From NCBI RefSeq assembly GCF_030272615.1, contig NC_081414.1:909917009-909981008 (forward strand): a stretch of DNA of 64,000 nt, in the 5' to 3' direction. A model generated the notes under the pieces. That model did not search any database. It was not told where the DNA came from and saw only the letters and a program-made list of their open reading frames with translations. This document shows, piece by piece, positions 10,763 to 21,663 of this stretch. Both the position numbers and the translations under genes were made by a program. The DNA comes from Cryptomeria japonica (lineage: Eukaryota > Streptophyta > Pinopsida > Cupressales > Cupressaceae). Each line of letters begins with the position of its first letter. The first letter of the stretch is position 1.

Positions 10763-12261
10763 TTGTTTTTCTGCAATTTTTGGATTTTGTTTTCAATGAT
10801 GATGGATGATTTTTTGAAGTAATAAATGAAAGCATGGCACAAAAGAAGCAACCATTTTGCCTAATCTAAACAATGAGTGTATGTTCTGTGAGGATGTGTT
10901 CAAATCCCCAATGTTTTAATAGGTTTAGATACAACAACATACAATTCAGTTAGACTCTATTCAAGGGTCATAAGTAATACCATAGCCCACTAGTCTCGAT
11001 ACTCCGTTAGCTCAAACAGCCTTGTCACGCCCTAGGGGGTGCCCATTTTTTTGCCTTTTGCTAGAAATTAACCCAAAGTGAATTGCTTCATAATTGAGTA
11101 GTTATCTTGGGAGATATATGATGAGCGATCTTGGGGGCGGATTCTTCCCCACCCTTGCACTATGATATTACAAATATCTGGATAATGACTCGGCTCAAAG
11201 TTTCTATGTTAAAGTTTGTAATCAGGCTTCTCGTTTGACTGTCAGTGATAAAATCCCTCAGGAGGCTTTCCAACCTTTAGAACAAAGGCTTTACGTATCT
11301 CAGGGATACTGGGGGAAGGCTAATCACTGCGCGCAACCGTTGAAAAGGACTTTCATCACTTTCAACTTTTGATTATGGTGGGTTGGAACACTTGGCGTCA
11401 AAGTCATTTCCCACTTAGGTCATTCCCTTCACACTGGCCAAAGAATGGCTTTAAGCATTTTTCAACCCCTCGGGAAGGTAGACCTGCTAAAGGATTTAAT
11501 GCAATAAACACTGAAAGCATAAGAGTGGTTTGGTTTATTTTATCACCCAGTTAAGGGGAGAGCATATTCCTTCCACTTTTGTAGCAAAGCAAACAAGTGT
11601 TCTTTTTAACTTTTATTGCAATGATTTGGTAAAATCTATATGGAGATGTTGCTCCACAAAAACATGGTGTTTATTTTATCCCTTCAAAGCAATGATTTTC
11701 TGATCTAGTAAAGGAACCTAGTCAACAAAGAAAAACTTAGATTTGGCATAAACAAAATAAAATTGGTAAAAGGGAAAGATCTTCCCTCTTTAACTTGAAA
11801 CAAAATTTTAAACAAGTGTGGTTCTTTTACTTTGCAAAGTTTAAAAGTTGATCCTTTTATGCACCAAAGGATGGTGAGGTTATTTTTAAAGCTCTTTTGC
11901 AAAATGAAAGATTGTTTTGTCCTTTTTAGATGCCCAAATAAATTTTTTTCTCCTAGGAAAGCAAGAAAGATTTTTGTTGTGGTTCTTTTTAAGTTCCCAA
12001 ATAAAGTGAGTTCAATTTTTAACTTTAAACAAGAAATGAAAGAAATTCAAAATTTTAACTAACTTAGCTAAGTTAGTAAGAAAATCTCCAATTACTTTAA
12101 ATCAAACTTAAATAAAAATAAGCTCCAAACCTGCAATTAAACCATTCGTAACCTGCAAAACAAACAGTTTAATTAGTTAGAAAAATGATGGCTTTGTGGA
12201 CTTCCACAAGTCTAACTTTTGGGTTCTCTGTTACAAATTATTATTATTATTTTTTTGTCTG
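10763..12261 (-). other. G1 leader between the two arrays
   Basis: About 1.5 kb without convincing coding sequence. It has GC-richer islands near 11,020-11,560, and AT-rich, poorly structured DNA from 11,570. G2 has a comparable 1.2-kb inter-array segment (41,040-42,234). No RNA gene recognised. Confidence 0.5.
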
Positions 12262-12431
12262 TGATGCGCTATAGAAAAGACTGTACGCGCTAAAGAATAA
12301 TCGAGATGTGCTATCAGATAGACCAGAAGCATTGTAATGTTTTCCGAATGCGCTGCTCTGCTAAGTTCATGCGTCGAGACCTAAAAGAAAAAGTAAAAAA
12401 TTATATGTGCTAAGGAATGGTTTTTACGCAC
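12262..12431 (-). repeat. G1 leader array II: 6-7 copies of the TGCGCTAA word
   Basis: Members include GATGCGCTATAG, TACGCGCTAAAG, GATGTGCTATCA, TATGTGCTAAGG and a last TACGCACTAG that abuts the copia fragment at 12,432. It is the counterpart of G2 array II (42,235-42,480), which lies directly before the primer site, so only a short part of the G1 leader plus its LTR is missing here. Confidence 0.75.
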
Positions 12432-12875
12432 TAGGATGATAGGAAAAGCACAATTGGTGGAGCTTTCCTACTTGCAGGAAGACTTGTAGAATGGACAAGC
12501 AAGAAACAAACTTGTGTTTCTCAATCTACAATTGAAGCTGAGTGTGTTGTTGCATCCATGAATTGCATGGAGGCCATATGGATGAGACATGTGCTAGAAG
12601 GATTCAAGATAGATATGTCTGAACCATTGACTATCTATTGTGACAATATGAGTGCAATAAACATTTCCAAGAATCCTGTACTTCATGCAAGAACCAAACA
12701 TATAGAGTTGAAGTATCATTTCTTAATGGAAAGAGTTCAGGAGAAGTAGGTAAAGATGGATTATGTGAAGAGTAAAGATCAGTTAGCTGATATCTTTACT
12801 AAACCATTGCCAAAGACTACTTTTGAGTTTTTCAGAAGTAAATTAGGGGTTAGACCCCTACACCAGAAGAACTAA
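12432..12875 (+). pseudogene. Copia RNase H fragment
   Basis: In-frame copia RNase H: RKSTIGGAFLLAGRLVEW, QSTIEAECVVAS, IYCDNMSAINISKNPV and HARTKHIELKYHF, ending DQLADIFTKPLPK and a natural TAA at 12,873-12,875. One in-frame TAG at 12,747-12,749. It lacks the N-terminal RNase H strands and all of RT because the element is truncated at 12,432. The domain normally degrades the RNA strand during reverse transcription. Confidence 0.9.
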
Positions 12876-13224
12876 GATGCTTGAGTTGCATCAATCCTAA
12901 GGATTGATGAAGATGTGAGCTACTTCGTAGGGGGGTGGCTCTAATACAGTATGATATGATTTACAGTTCTGGTCAGATTGAAGTCAAGTGATGCATTTTT
13001 AACTTTGGCATTACTATTAAAGGGGGAGAAAAAAAGAAATGAGCTCATAAGTTATAGGAGAAGAAAAAGAAATCTAATGATTAGGCTTGAGGAGAATAAA
13101 AGACAATGTAGACTGGCAAATGCAGAGATCGATAGTTAATATGCTAAGATGCAGATGATTGGCATATATGATTTTATAGTGATTGTATAATTGATTGGTG
13201 TTTCCATCAATGCCAAAGGGGGAT

Positions 13225-14803
13225 ATTCTTGGCATGATTGGTATAACTGATGCTGATGAGTTGATGATAGTTTCGGTGAATGATGATGACATGATCAGTT
13301 ATTTGTGTTGTCATTGATGGTAACCTATGTCAATTAATGTTTTATGATGGTTATAGAATAAATTTGGTGTCTGACTTGTTGGATAAGTAATTTGGTCTAC
13401 CGGATCTAGAATTTGTAAGTATGATAGGATTTACCAGCAGGACTGAGAATTAGGACTTCAACCGGTAAAAGAAAAGATTTTGATGGAATCAGTAAATCAA
13501 TGATGGTTGGAGACTTGTGGTTTGGGACATAAGCTTTTATGATGGATTTGTGTATGTGACCAGAACCGCATCCTATGTTGATTACCGGAAGGCATGTTTT
13601 AAATTTTTGATGGAGTTGTGCTAGGGTTCTAGTATGGTTTTAGGACTCGTGATGAATTCACTCAACTGGTAATGATTTTTTATATGACAGTGATTGGTGG
13701 TGAATCTACATGGAGATAACACGAAACAACCAACGTGAATAATTTGAATTATGTTTTGACATGGAAGATGGTAGAATATCTCAGGAATGTGTAAAGTGCT
13801 TAGCAGAATTTTCTAAGTGTTTGACTTGTATATAGATCACATTTTTGTGATGGGTTATGAATAATGAATGGTTTATATTGCATTGTAAATTGTTGTAATG
13901 ATCTGTATTATAAATTCAAGATGTAATTAGGTTTTATGGCCAACTTAGTTGTTATGGCTATTTAGGGTGACACAAATGATGTTTCATGTGTTGGTGGCAT
14001 TAGGAGAATGAGTTAAGCCATCCCAAAGAAAATAGAGATTTTCCTGGGTGTTGCAGACTGTGAAGCATAACTAAATCTGATTTAGCAAGCCAAAGTGGAA
14101 AGTAACAGATCATTTTTCACTGTTGTTCCCTAATAGTTACAACAACATAAATCCCTTAACCAGGTAGGCCCTAACAGGACTTTGCCATCTAAGTCCCCTA
14201 ACAAGGCAGCTCACAAAAGAGTGTTTAAATTATCTAACTAGGTTGATCTTAACAAATGATTAAGCTCCTAGATGGAGTGATAGGAAAATCCCTTAACCGA
14301 GTGACTCCTAAGAGGGTCTGCTCCTAACTAGGCATATTGTAAGATCCTAATAGGGCGTACTCCACAAGAGTACAAATTATTGTGGGTTCCAAACCCCACC
14401 ATGGTTTTTCGCATTTGGGTTTCCACATCAAAAATATTGGTGTTCATGTGTGGAATGTCTTTTCATAGTGTTTATGTTTTCATGCATTATTTATGATTAT
14501 CAGTTATGATAAGTTTACTGTTGTTTATTAGAGATCTGTGTTAATGAATTGATAGATGAAGTATTATGATCAAATAATAAGTTAGTATGAGTATGTGTTG
14601 ATCATATATCTAGTTGGTGAATATTTTGATTAATAAGATTGTATAAGTGGGTAATAAGTGTATGATATATGCTAAAGGGATAGATTCATGTACTAAATGA
14701 TTTCAGATCTGTTGTAAATGGTATTTTGATTTGAAGTTATAAATTGTGTTAATATTGATTCACCCCCCTCTTAGTATTAATCGGATCCTCATAGGATTAA
14801 TAC
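13225..14803 (+). repeat. Copia 3' LTR (approximate ends)
   Basis: Starts just after the polypurine tract, with a degraded TG start near TTGGCATGATTGG. The central part has the block GTGGGTTCCAAACCCCACC...GGTTTTTCGC...GGGTTTCC, equivalent to the transcript-start region of the Copia2 LTR and of the solo LTR at 50.4-51.2 kb. It contains a degenerate CCTAACNAGG array at 14,120-14,385. Only one LTR of this element is in the window. Confidence 0.7.
14120..14385 (+). repeat. Degenerate CCTAACNAGG word array in copia LTR
   Basis: About eight diverged words of the form CCTAAC(A/T)(A/G)GG or CCTTAACC(A/G)AGG, spaced 20-45 bp, for example CCCTTAACCAGGTAGG, CCCCTAACAAGGC, TCTAACTAGG and TCCTAATAGGG. 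Confidence 0.65.
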
Positions 14804-14825
14804 ATATGTATATATAGATACATAC

Positions 14826-14873
<48 letters not shown>

Positions 14874-14878
14874 ATTTG

Positions 14879-14911
<33 letters not shown>

Positions 14912-14944
14912 TCATATATATATATGTATGTATGTATGTATATC

Positions 14945-14977
<33 letters not shown>

Positions 14978-15492
14978 ATACATATACATATTAACCTGCT
15001 AGAGTAAGTTAATTAATTAGCCTGATAGAATCGATTTGAGCAGTAAATGGCATCAATAATTAACTATACCCCTACCAAATGGCCTTGATAAATAACTATA
15101 TGTATATATATACATGTGTGTATATATACATATATATATTTATATGTATGTGTATATGTATATGCATATATATATGTGTATTTATATACAATATATATAC
15201 ATGTATATATACATATACATATATATACATACATGTACATATATATACATACATGTGTGTGTGTATGTATGTATGTATATATGTATGTATGTATGTATGA
15301 CATACATACCTGCATACATACATATATACATATATACATATATACATATATACATGTTTATATATATATATACATATATGTATATATACACATATGTATA
15401 TACATGTATACATGTATATATACACATATGTATACACATGTATACATGTATATATACACGTGTGTGTGTATAAATATACATATCTATTCAAA
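14804..15492. repeat. TA/TG/TATG microsatellite island
   Basis: Includes a (TG) run at about 14,836-14,871, (TA) runs, TATG tetramer runs near 14,925-14,985, and a second block 15,096-15,480 of mixed TATATG/TACATA. Long chance reading frames on all strands are repeat artefacts. Confidence 0.95.
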
Positions 15493-16883
15493 AAAAAATC
15501 ACTATGTAGGAAATTCAATTTGATTTTCGACCAGCAAATATAAAAGGGGGTCTACCCCTCTCATTTCAAAACCTAACGATTCAAGATCTCAATTACACTT
15601 TAGAAAATTCAAGTGAGCGAGTAATGAATCTTTTATCAAGCATTGGAGTAGAAATAAAGTCAAGATTCAAGCATCGACGATGACATTCGTGTTCTATGTT
15701 TTATGAAGACTATCTACATGAAACCCTAATTCCTTGTCAAGACAAACAAAACTTCATTAAAGGTATATCATTAGGTTTTCATTCATTTTCAACTTTTCCC
15801 TCAAAAAGGAAAGTATTTCACTATTGTATTTCATTTACATTCTCAATTCAATTTCATGGTTAATACTAAAACTGAAGTTTGACCTAAGGCAAACCCTATT
15901 CATAACAATTTTCCCTTTTATCACTATGTGTAGGAACACGTACAAAGTTGCGTTTTGGAGGATTGACAAGATTCACAAAGACGAAAAAGTTCACCTTTTG
16001 AAGCTGATAAATTTAGTGGACCAATGTGACCACCACCATGGTCTCGACAAATGAGGCTGAATTTTTGGAAAGAGATCCAAACCTTCATCTTTTGCTCAGA
16101 TCTAGGTTTGTGGCTTTATATGGCAACTGTAACTTACTGTTTCTATCAAATTGATTCAATAAGTCACCATTTTGCCCTAATATGTAAATAATTCTAATTC
16201 AATTCAAATTAAGGGAAAGAAGAGCCGCATTTAGGAGGCTTAGAATCTTTATCTCTCAAGGTCAACTTTGTCAAATTCCTATCTTTCCCCAACATAATGG
16301 TAAATTAAGCAAAATTAGTGGTTTTATTACATTTCATGTTGAAACCCTAAATTTCAACATCACATTTTGGTGAACCTAACTTCTTACACCTTAATTTATG
16401 ATTTATGTTCTCAGATTTAATTGTTTATGCGAGTACAAATTCAAAGTTACACTTACAAGTTTCATTTTCAATTGAATTACATAAATTTAGAGGTTAAATT
16501 GACACAAATCCTAATTTATAATTCTAAGAACTTGTGGCTTGCCTAATTTGGATTCATTGTCTCATATATACTTATTTATGCATTTTAAAATTCAAATTTT
16601 CACTCATAGTTCTCATTTTCAATGGAATTACATAAATTTAGAGGTTGATTTCACAAAACCCTAATTTATAATTCTAAAATTATAATTTTTCAAATCCATT
16701 TTTCACATCTGATCTTTATAATATGTTATGCTCTTATTTGGAGGCATTTATCTTTCAAATTCATAAATCAACTTGGTTAATCAATCACTTTTACAAAATT
16801 TTGCATTGTTTAATCATAATCTTTAATTTCTGCATTCAAATTTCCCTCTGTTGTGCATGCGTTTTGTTACCACTAGTCCTACC
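15493..16883 (+). other. Unassigned AT-rich segment with LTR-like promoter
   Basis: A TATA box (TATAAAAG, 15,539-15,546) followed by GGGGTCTACCCCTCTCATTTC resembles a gypsy LTR core promoter and start site. A roughly 150-bp tandem duplication is visible, with the phrase GGTTGATTT or GGTTAAATT after ATAAATTTAGA (about 16,463 and 16,613). No coding domain found. It could be the remnant of an unrelated LTR element that G3 inserted into. Ends undetermined. Confidence 0.4.
15539..15546 (+). promoter_or_regulatory. TATA box of an LTR-like promoter
   Basis: TATAAAAG followed by a pyrimidine-rich CTACCCCTCTCATTTC about 12 bp downstream. Strong sequence match, but no downstream gene is recognised. 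Confidence 0.4.
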
Positions 16884-17470
16884 TATTTATGGTAAAAATG
16901 GAATAACAATATTGAAAGACTAAATAGATTCAACCACAACACCCTAGCCTAGCAACAACAAAGATCCTCCATAACATATGAAGATTACCTAAGACAATGT
17001 AAATCAACAAAATCACAAATATGATACCATCACATGTCCAATAGGGTTTGAATCTCCATTCTTCCTATCTCCATTAATCTTGCTTGATATATTTGCTCTC
17101 AGATTTTATGTGTGCACAAGAGCTCAACAAAGAACAAAAATGTGGCTGATAGGTTGATCGCATATGAAATTTTGAATGCTAGAATGCTTGGGAGGGCTGA
17201 TAATTAAAGAAGCATCTTCTTATATAGAAGACACTGTAAAAAAAGGAGGGATAAGATTGAGAGGTGTAAAAGATAGATGGTCGGCTAGGATTAGAGGGTA
17301 GGTAAAAGAAATAAGAAAATAATGAGAGGGTAGGTAGTGTAGGAATTAAGACGTGAATGACATGTGTCATGGATAGAAAAGGATAATGAATTTGTTAAAT
17401 AAATAAAGATGTATTTCATTAATAGAGGAAGTGGGATTAATTAAATAAATAAAAGTATTTATTTAATTTA
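16884..17470 (-). repeat. G3 3' LTR, first piece
   Basis: Aligns with the G2 LTR from its first base (TATTTATGGTAAAAATGG against TGTATATGGTGAAAATGG) through the blocks CCATAACATATGAAGATTACC and ACATGTGTCATGG into the AT-palindromic part. It ends at AATTTA (17,470), where LINE sequence begins. The continuation, GGAAAAAGGATAATTTAAAT, is found at 46,521. Confidence 0.88.
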
Positions 17471-17946
17471 CTCTCCTTGGTGAAGATAAATATTAGCAAC
17501 ATTGTTTGGTCACTAGTTTATGCAAAAATGAGAGCTTCAACCTATTTAATGTCTACAGACCTTCTACTGCTAATGACAAACATGAACTTTGGCCACTCCT
17601 ATCAAATAGATTCAAAAATATTCCTTTGGGCACCTATGTCTTTGCTGACGACTTTAATGCTATCTTGGCAAGTAATGAAAAGAAGGGAGGTATTCAGAGG
17701 ATTGGTATGTTTCAAAAAGATTTCTAGGAATTTGTTGATAAGAATTAGTTATTGGATATTGTCCCAAAGAATGGGACCTTTGCATGGACAAATAGGCATA
17801 CCGGTTTCACTGAAATTACAGAACGTCTAGACCGGTTTCTGGTTGCCGGTGATTGGCTAGCACAAAATCTTATTCTTGAATCATCTATTCTACCCCTTGT
17901 AGGGTCAGATCATTTCCCTATTTGCCTAAATGTGTCTTTAGGATGA
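17471..17946 (+). pseudogene. LINE endonuclease domain (C-terminal two thirds)
   Basis: Exonuclease-endonuclease-phosphatase fold remnant in shifting frames. The order is FNLFNVYRPS (about 17,535), YVFADDFNAILASNEKKGG, GTFAWTNRHTGFTEITERLDRFLV (Trp-Thr-Asn and Arg-Leu-Asp-Arg blocks) and VGSDHFPICL (Ser-Asp-His catalytic end, about 17,905-17,930). The normal GDFN is altered to ADDFN. The N-terminal Asn/Glu strands are absent because of 5' truncation. The enzyme nicks target DNA to prime reverse transcription. Confidence 0.87.
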
Positions 17947-18386
17947 TCTGAGGGTGGCAGTCCTTTCTGGTTTGAATTGATGTGGCTGAGAGTGTTGAAC
18001 CTACATGATTTGATAGCAGCATGGTGGAATGAGCTGACTCTCAGAAACAACTTGAGGTTGTTCAAGCTTAATAAGAATCACAAGTATATTAAGATCAAAA
18101 TTAAAGAGTGGAATTTGAGTCAATTCCAAAACATCCATAAGGAGAAACTTAGGACTACGGTAGAGCTGGAGGTTTTAACCAATTCTGTTATAAATTTAGG
18201 CATGAATGATGAATTTTCAGAAGGGAGAACTCTCTCAAGTTTGAACTAAATGAAGTTCTTAAGCATGAGAAGATTCAATAGAGGCAGAAATCTAGGGAAC
18301 TATGTCTCAAGGATGGGGATAGAAATACCAAGTTTTTCTATGGATCGGCTATTGCCAACCATAGCAGGACTAGAATTTCGGAGGTT
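17947..18386 (+). pseudogene. LINE endonuclease-RT linker
   Basis: Contains FWFELMWLRVLNLHDLIAAWW and, in another frame, LKDGDRNTKFFYG (about 18,310-18,345), the conserved plant LINE block that precedes RT. Several stops and frame changes. Confidence 0.75.
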
Positions 18387-19740
18387 GTGAGACTGGATGG
18401 CAGTATTGCCAGAGTTTATGAGGATATTTCCCAGGAAGTAGTAAGACATTTTGAATCTTTAATGAATGGCAATTGCCAGAGTGTTCAGGAAGCAAGAAAG
18501 ATATTTCTAGACTCAATCCCCTCTATAATCACTAAAAGACATAATAAAGAGCTCTTTAAACCTATTGACTTAGAAGAAGTCAGGAAATTTACCTTCCAGT
18601 TGAATCCTGATAAGACTCTAGGCCCTAATGGTTTTCCTGTGGCCTTCTTTCAATATTTTTGGGACATTATTGCCCAGGATTTGCACCTAGGAGTAGAAGA
18701 ATCCATAAAAAAATGACAATGCTAGGAGCCACCAATCACACCTTTCTAGCTTTAATACCGAAAAAGAAGAACCCTAAGCAAATGGGTGATTTCAGACTAA
18801 TTTCTTTATGCAATTTAGTATACAAAATAGTAACAAAAATCATTGCTAACAAACTGAAACCTCTTCTATAATATATTATTTTAGATGAGAAGAGTGGCTT
18901 TGTCCCTAGTTGCTCTATTGTTGAAGGCATCATTACTACTCATGAAACCATCCACACAAGGAAAACTAAAGCCTCTTGTATGATATTAAAGTTGGATATC
19001 ATGAAAGCCTATGATATGGTGGACAAGGAATTTCTTGTAGAAGTATTGAGGAAATTTAGCTTCTGCAATGAATGGATCACTTGGGCCAGGAATTGTATAT
19101 CAAACCCCAAATTCTCAGTTTTGATTAACAGTTCATCTCTTGGTTTCTTCCCTTCAACAAGAGGTATTCGTCAAGGGGATCCTATGTCACCATTTTTGTT
19201 TATAATTATGGCTGAAGCCTTAGGTCTGCTAATTAAATCTCTCCACCATGATTGTTGTTGGCTGGGAGTCAATGTGGCTACAAGAGTTGAACACTCAACA
19301 CACTTGCAATTTGCTGATGATACTATTCTTTTTGGAGCCTTTAGTAGAAGGGAGACAAGCACCATAAATACATTCCTGGAAGACTATTGCAAGGCATCAG
19401 GGCAAAAAATCAACTGGAACAAGTCAGATGTTTTCTTTATCAATATGTTGCCAAATATGCAAGGTGTCCATTCCAAGATTCTCAAATTAAGAGTGGCAAA
19501 CTCTAAAAGTAAATTCCTTGGGACTCCTCTTTTCAATGGTCGTAATAAGATTTTCTATTAGTCACATATTATTGAGAAATGTAAAGCTAGGCTTGAAAAT
19601 TGGAAAGGGAAGTGGTTATCTTCTGTCGGTAAACTTACTATGATAAAATCAGCCTCTCTGCCATACCGGTTTTCTCCATGGCTTGCATGAAGTTACCGGT
19701 TGCTATAGAAGAAGACTTAATTACTTTAATGAGAAATTTC
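18387..19740 (+). pseudogene. LINE reverse transcriptase
   Basis: The L1-type RT opening LNPDKTLGPNGFPVAFFQ is followed in another frame by FLALIPKKKNPKQMGDFRLISLCN, then KLDIMKAYDMVDKEFL, GIRQGDPMSPFLFIIMAE and the catalytic FADD at 19,310-19,321. The end is SKSKFLGTPLF. A frame change near 18,700 and stops near 18,870 and 19,561 inactivate it. It would prime on nicked chromosomal DNA in the nucleus. Confidence 0.92.
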
Positions 19741-20352
19741 CTTTGAAATGTATCGAATGACAAAGGGAAGTTTCCCTTGATTGCCTAGAAAAAAATAAGT
19801 CAACCAAAAAGTGCAGGGGGTACTTGTATTTGGCAGATTTCTATTATGAATCTCGCTATGGGAGCTAAATTCGTGTGGGAAATTTGTAGAGGAGATAATC
19901 AGAAGTGGGCAAGAATCCTAAAACACAAATATCTGGACTCACTTAGGCCCAAAAGGATTCTCACAGTTATCAACCCTCCTAGGGGCTTGGCCATTTAGAA
20001 TTTTCTTCTGGAGTGCAGAGAAATCATAATCAATCAGGTCACTTGGGATGTCAGAAATGGGAGGAATGCATCCTTCTGGCTGGATTCTTGGAGTGGTGAA
20101 GAAGCGTTGTGTCATAACCCGACCATCCAATCTATAATGAGAGAAACATGTTGGCTTTGGGGACACAAGGTTTGTGAATATGGTCATTCAATTAAGGAGA
20201 ATGGTATTGATAAATGGGTATGGAATTGTCTGGACCCCTTGGCCTTAACCCAAAATCAAAAAGATCTTTTTGCCATTATTCTGAAGGATCGAATCATTCA
20301 TCCATCCTCAGATGAGGACATCATTAGATGGTGTGGCTCCTCTGATGGTAAG
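19741..20352 (+). pseudogene. LINE region between RT and zinc-binding domain
   Basis: Decayed plant LINE ORF2 downstream sequence, with GAKFVWEICRG, ARILKHKYLDS and, at the end, WVWNCLDPLALTQNQKDLF...IIRWCGSSDGK. It stops at the GTAAG (20,348-20,352), where G2 is inserted, and continues at 43,400. Confidence 0.78.
20348..20352. other. G2 target-site duplication, left copy
   Basis: GTAAG directly before the G2 LTR start. The identical GTAAG is at 43,395-43,399 after the right LTR. Confidence 0.95.
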
Positions 20353-21137
20353 TGCATATGGTGAAAATGGATAACAATAATAACAATATTGAAAGGCTAA
20401 ATGAATTCAACTACCAAACCCTAGCCTAACAATCAACAAAGATTCACCATAACATATGAAGATTACCTAAGACAATGCAAATCACATAAAATCACAAAGA
20501 TTATACCATCACATGTCCAATAGGGTTTTGATCTACATTCTTCCTATCTCCATTGATCTTGCTTGATATATTTGCTCTCAGATTTTATGTTCACAAGAGC
20601 TTAACAAAGAACGGAATGTGGTTGTAAGTAGGATCGTAGTGTAGTCAATTGATCAAGTAGTTAGCTCCTTAGGTCATTAGGTCATTAGGGTTTGATAATG
20701 AAGGAAGCATCTCCTTATATAGAAGACACTATATGAAATGGAGGGATAAGATTGAGAGGTGTAAAAGGAGGTCGGCTATGATTAGAGGGTAGGTAAAAGA
20801 AATAATAAAATAATGAAAGGGGTAGGTAGTGTATGAATTAAGAGATGAATGACATGTGTCATGGGTAGAAAAGATTAATGAATTAATTAAATAAATAAAG
20901 ATTTATTTAATTAATAGAAGAAGTAGGATAATTAAATAAATAAGATATTTATTTAATTTAGGAAAATGATAATTTAAATAAATAAATGTATTTATTTAAA
21001 TGAGAAATAAGGCTAGAAGAGGATAAATGAATTAATTAAATAAATAAAGATTTATTTAATTAATAGAAGAATTAAGCTTAGATAATTAAATAAATAAATA
21101 TTTATTTAATTAGACTGGACAATTTTGGGTGTCTACA
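20353..21137 (-). repeat. G2 3' LTR
   Basis: On the plus strand it starts TGCATATGGTGAAAATGG and ends GGGTGTCTACA. About 780 bp. The part near 20,875-21,115 has four consecutive AT-rich palindromes built from TTAAATAAATAAA...TTTATTTAATTAA. Followed by the polypurine tract. Confidence 0.95.
20875..21115. repeat. Four AT-rich palindromes in the LTR U3
   Basis: Successive inverted repeats, for example ATTAATTAAATAAATAAA with its complement after GA. The same series is at 43,135-43,370, in the split G3 LTR and, in diverged form, at 61,490-61,745. Possible hairpins. Role unknown. Confidence 0.75.
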
Positions 21138-21156
21138 TTTTGCCCCTCTTTGAGAC
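21138..21156 (-). other. G2 polypurine tract
   Basis: Minus strand reads GTCTCAAAGAGGGGCAAAA directly before the LTR start TGTAGACACC, the plus-strand primer position. The G3 counterpart is at 46,701-46,719. Confidence 0.9.
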
Positions 21157-21382
21157 AATGCAGCTTGTCGCATTGTTTCAAAGAAGATAAGATGAACTGA
21201 TACAGAGTTGCCCCAGAATGGGAATGATATGCCCCCTCGAGAGATTGGATGAAAATGTCTGAAAAGATTGTAGACAATCTCTCGATAAGAAAAAAAGGCT
21301 AGAATGGACTGACCGGATAAAGTGACAAAGTCACGGAATAAAGAAGACTGACTCGGAAAATGAAGGCGAGGGCTAGGGTAGG

Positions 21383-21393
21383 CTATAAGATAG
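21383..21393 (+). promoter_or_regulatory. TATA box of antisense PMD gene (G2)
   Basis: CTATAAGATAG, 94 bp before the exon 1 ATG. The same box precedes the G3 copy (about 46,945) with the following ACATCCTCATTGTCATC also conserved, which is a likely start-site region. It lies inside the retrotransposon on the strand opposite gag-pol. Confidence 0.6.
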
Positions 21394-21482
21394 ACCACAG
21401 GGGAAAATACATCCTCATTGTCATCTACACATCCACACGAGCATATTGCAGAGCAAAAATAGAGCAGGAGCAGTCAGCAGCG

Positions 21483-21548
21483 ATGGCTTTCACTCACAGA
21501 TTCGACTGCGTTCACCGATTTCAAAGGCCAGCAGAGGCAGGAGAGCCG
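21483..21548 (+). pseudogene. PMD gene exon 1 (G2)
   Basis: ATG in good plant context (GCGATGGC) opens 22 codons beginning MAFTHRFDCVHRFQRPAEAG and ends at a consensus donor, CCG/GTAAGT. The G3 copy has an exon of identical length (47,037-47,102) with a related peptide (MALMHRFDHVHQYQRPADAG) and the same donor. Exon length 66 puts the junction in phase 0, matching the exon 2 frame. Splicing is inferred from sequence only. Frame intact here. Confidence 0.68.
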
Positions 21549-21663
21549 GTAAGTACCACCAAACCTCCTCGTACTTTGATGCATTTAATTTTGTCATTAA
21601 TGCATGTCGAATAGGGTAATAAATGCGCTTAGACTAGGGTCCAAAAAGTGTCAAAAAACATCC

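Larger units (their letters stand above)
1..12431 (-). mobile_element. G1: Ty3/gypsy (Tat-like) retrotransposon, 5' part only
   Basis: Minus-strand gypsy element. Read right to left it gives a long leader (12,431-9,488), gag (9,487-8,977 and, beyond Copia1, 2,830-1,540), protease (about 1,500-900) and a G-patch-like segment (about 480-340), then runs off the window edge before reverse transcriptase. The order and sequence parallel G2, for example the protease/post-protease motif RPWIHEMKAVPSTY. Its leader ends abruptly at 12,431, where a copia RNase H fragment begins, so its primer site and 5' LTR are missing. Stops and frameshifts make it inactive. Assignment to the Tat type rests on similarity to G2, where the dual RNase H is visible. 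Confidence 0.85.
12432..14803 (+). mobile_element. 3' end of a Ty1/copia element (5'-truncated)
   Basis: Starts in mid RNase H at a DDRKST motif, runs through the end of pol, a non-coding spacer, a polypurine tract (CCAAAGGGGGAT, 13,213-13,224) and a long LTR. The LTR ends near 14,803 after a CACCCCCCTCTTAGTATTAAT stretch like that ending the Copia2 LTR. Everything 5' of RNase H is absent. The right edge is approximate because it enters a microsatellite. Confidence 0.8.

Noticed and set aside
12558-12749. A separate small gene
   Set aside because: It is the end of a copia RNase H, continuous with sequence before and after it.
15064-15523. Overlapping Tyr/Ile/Cys-rich open frames on both strands
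   Set aside because: They are translations of a TATATG/TACATA microsatellite and have no coding character.
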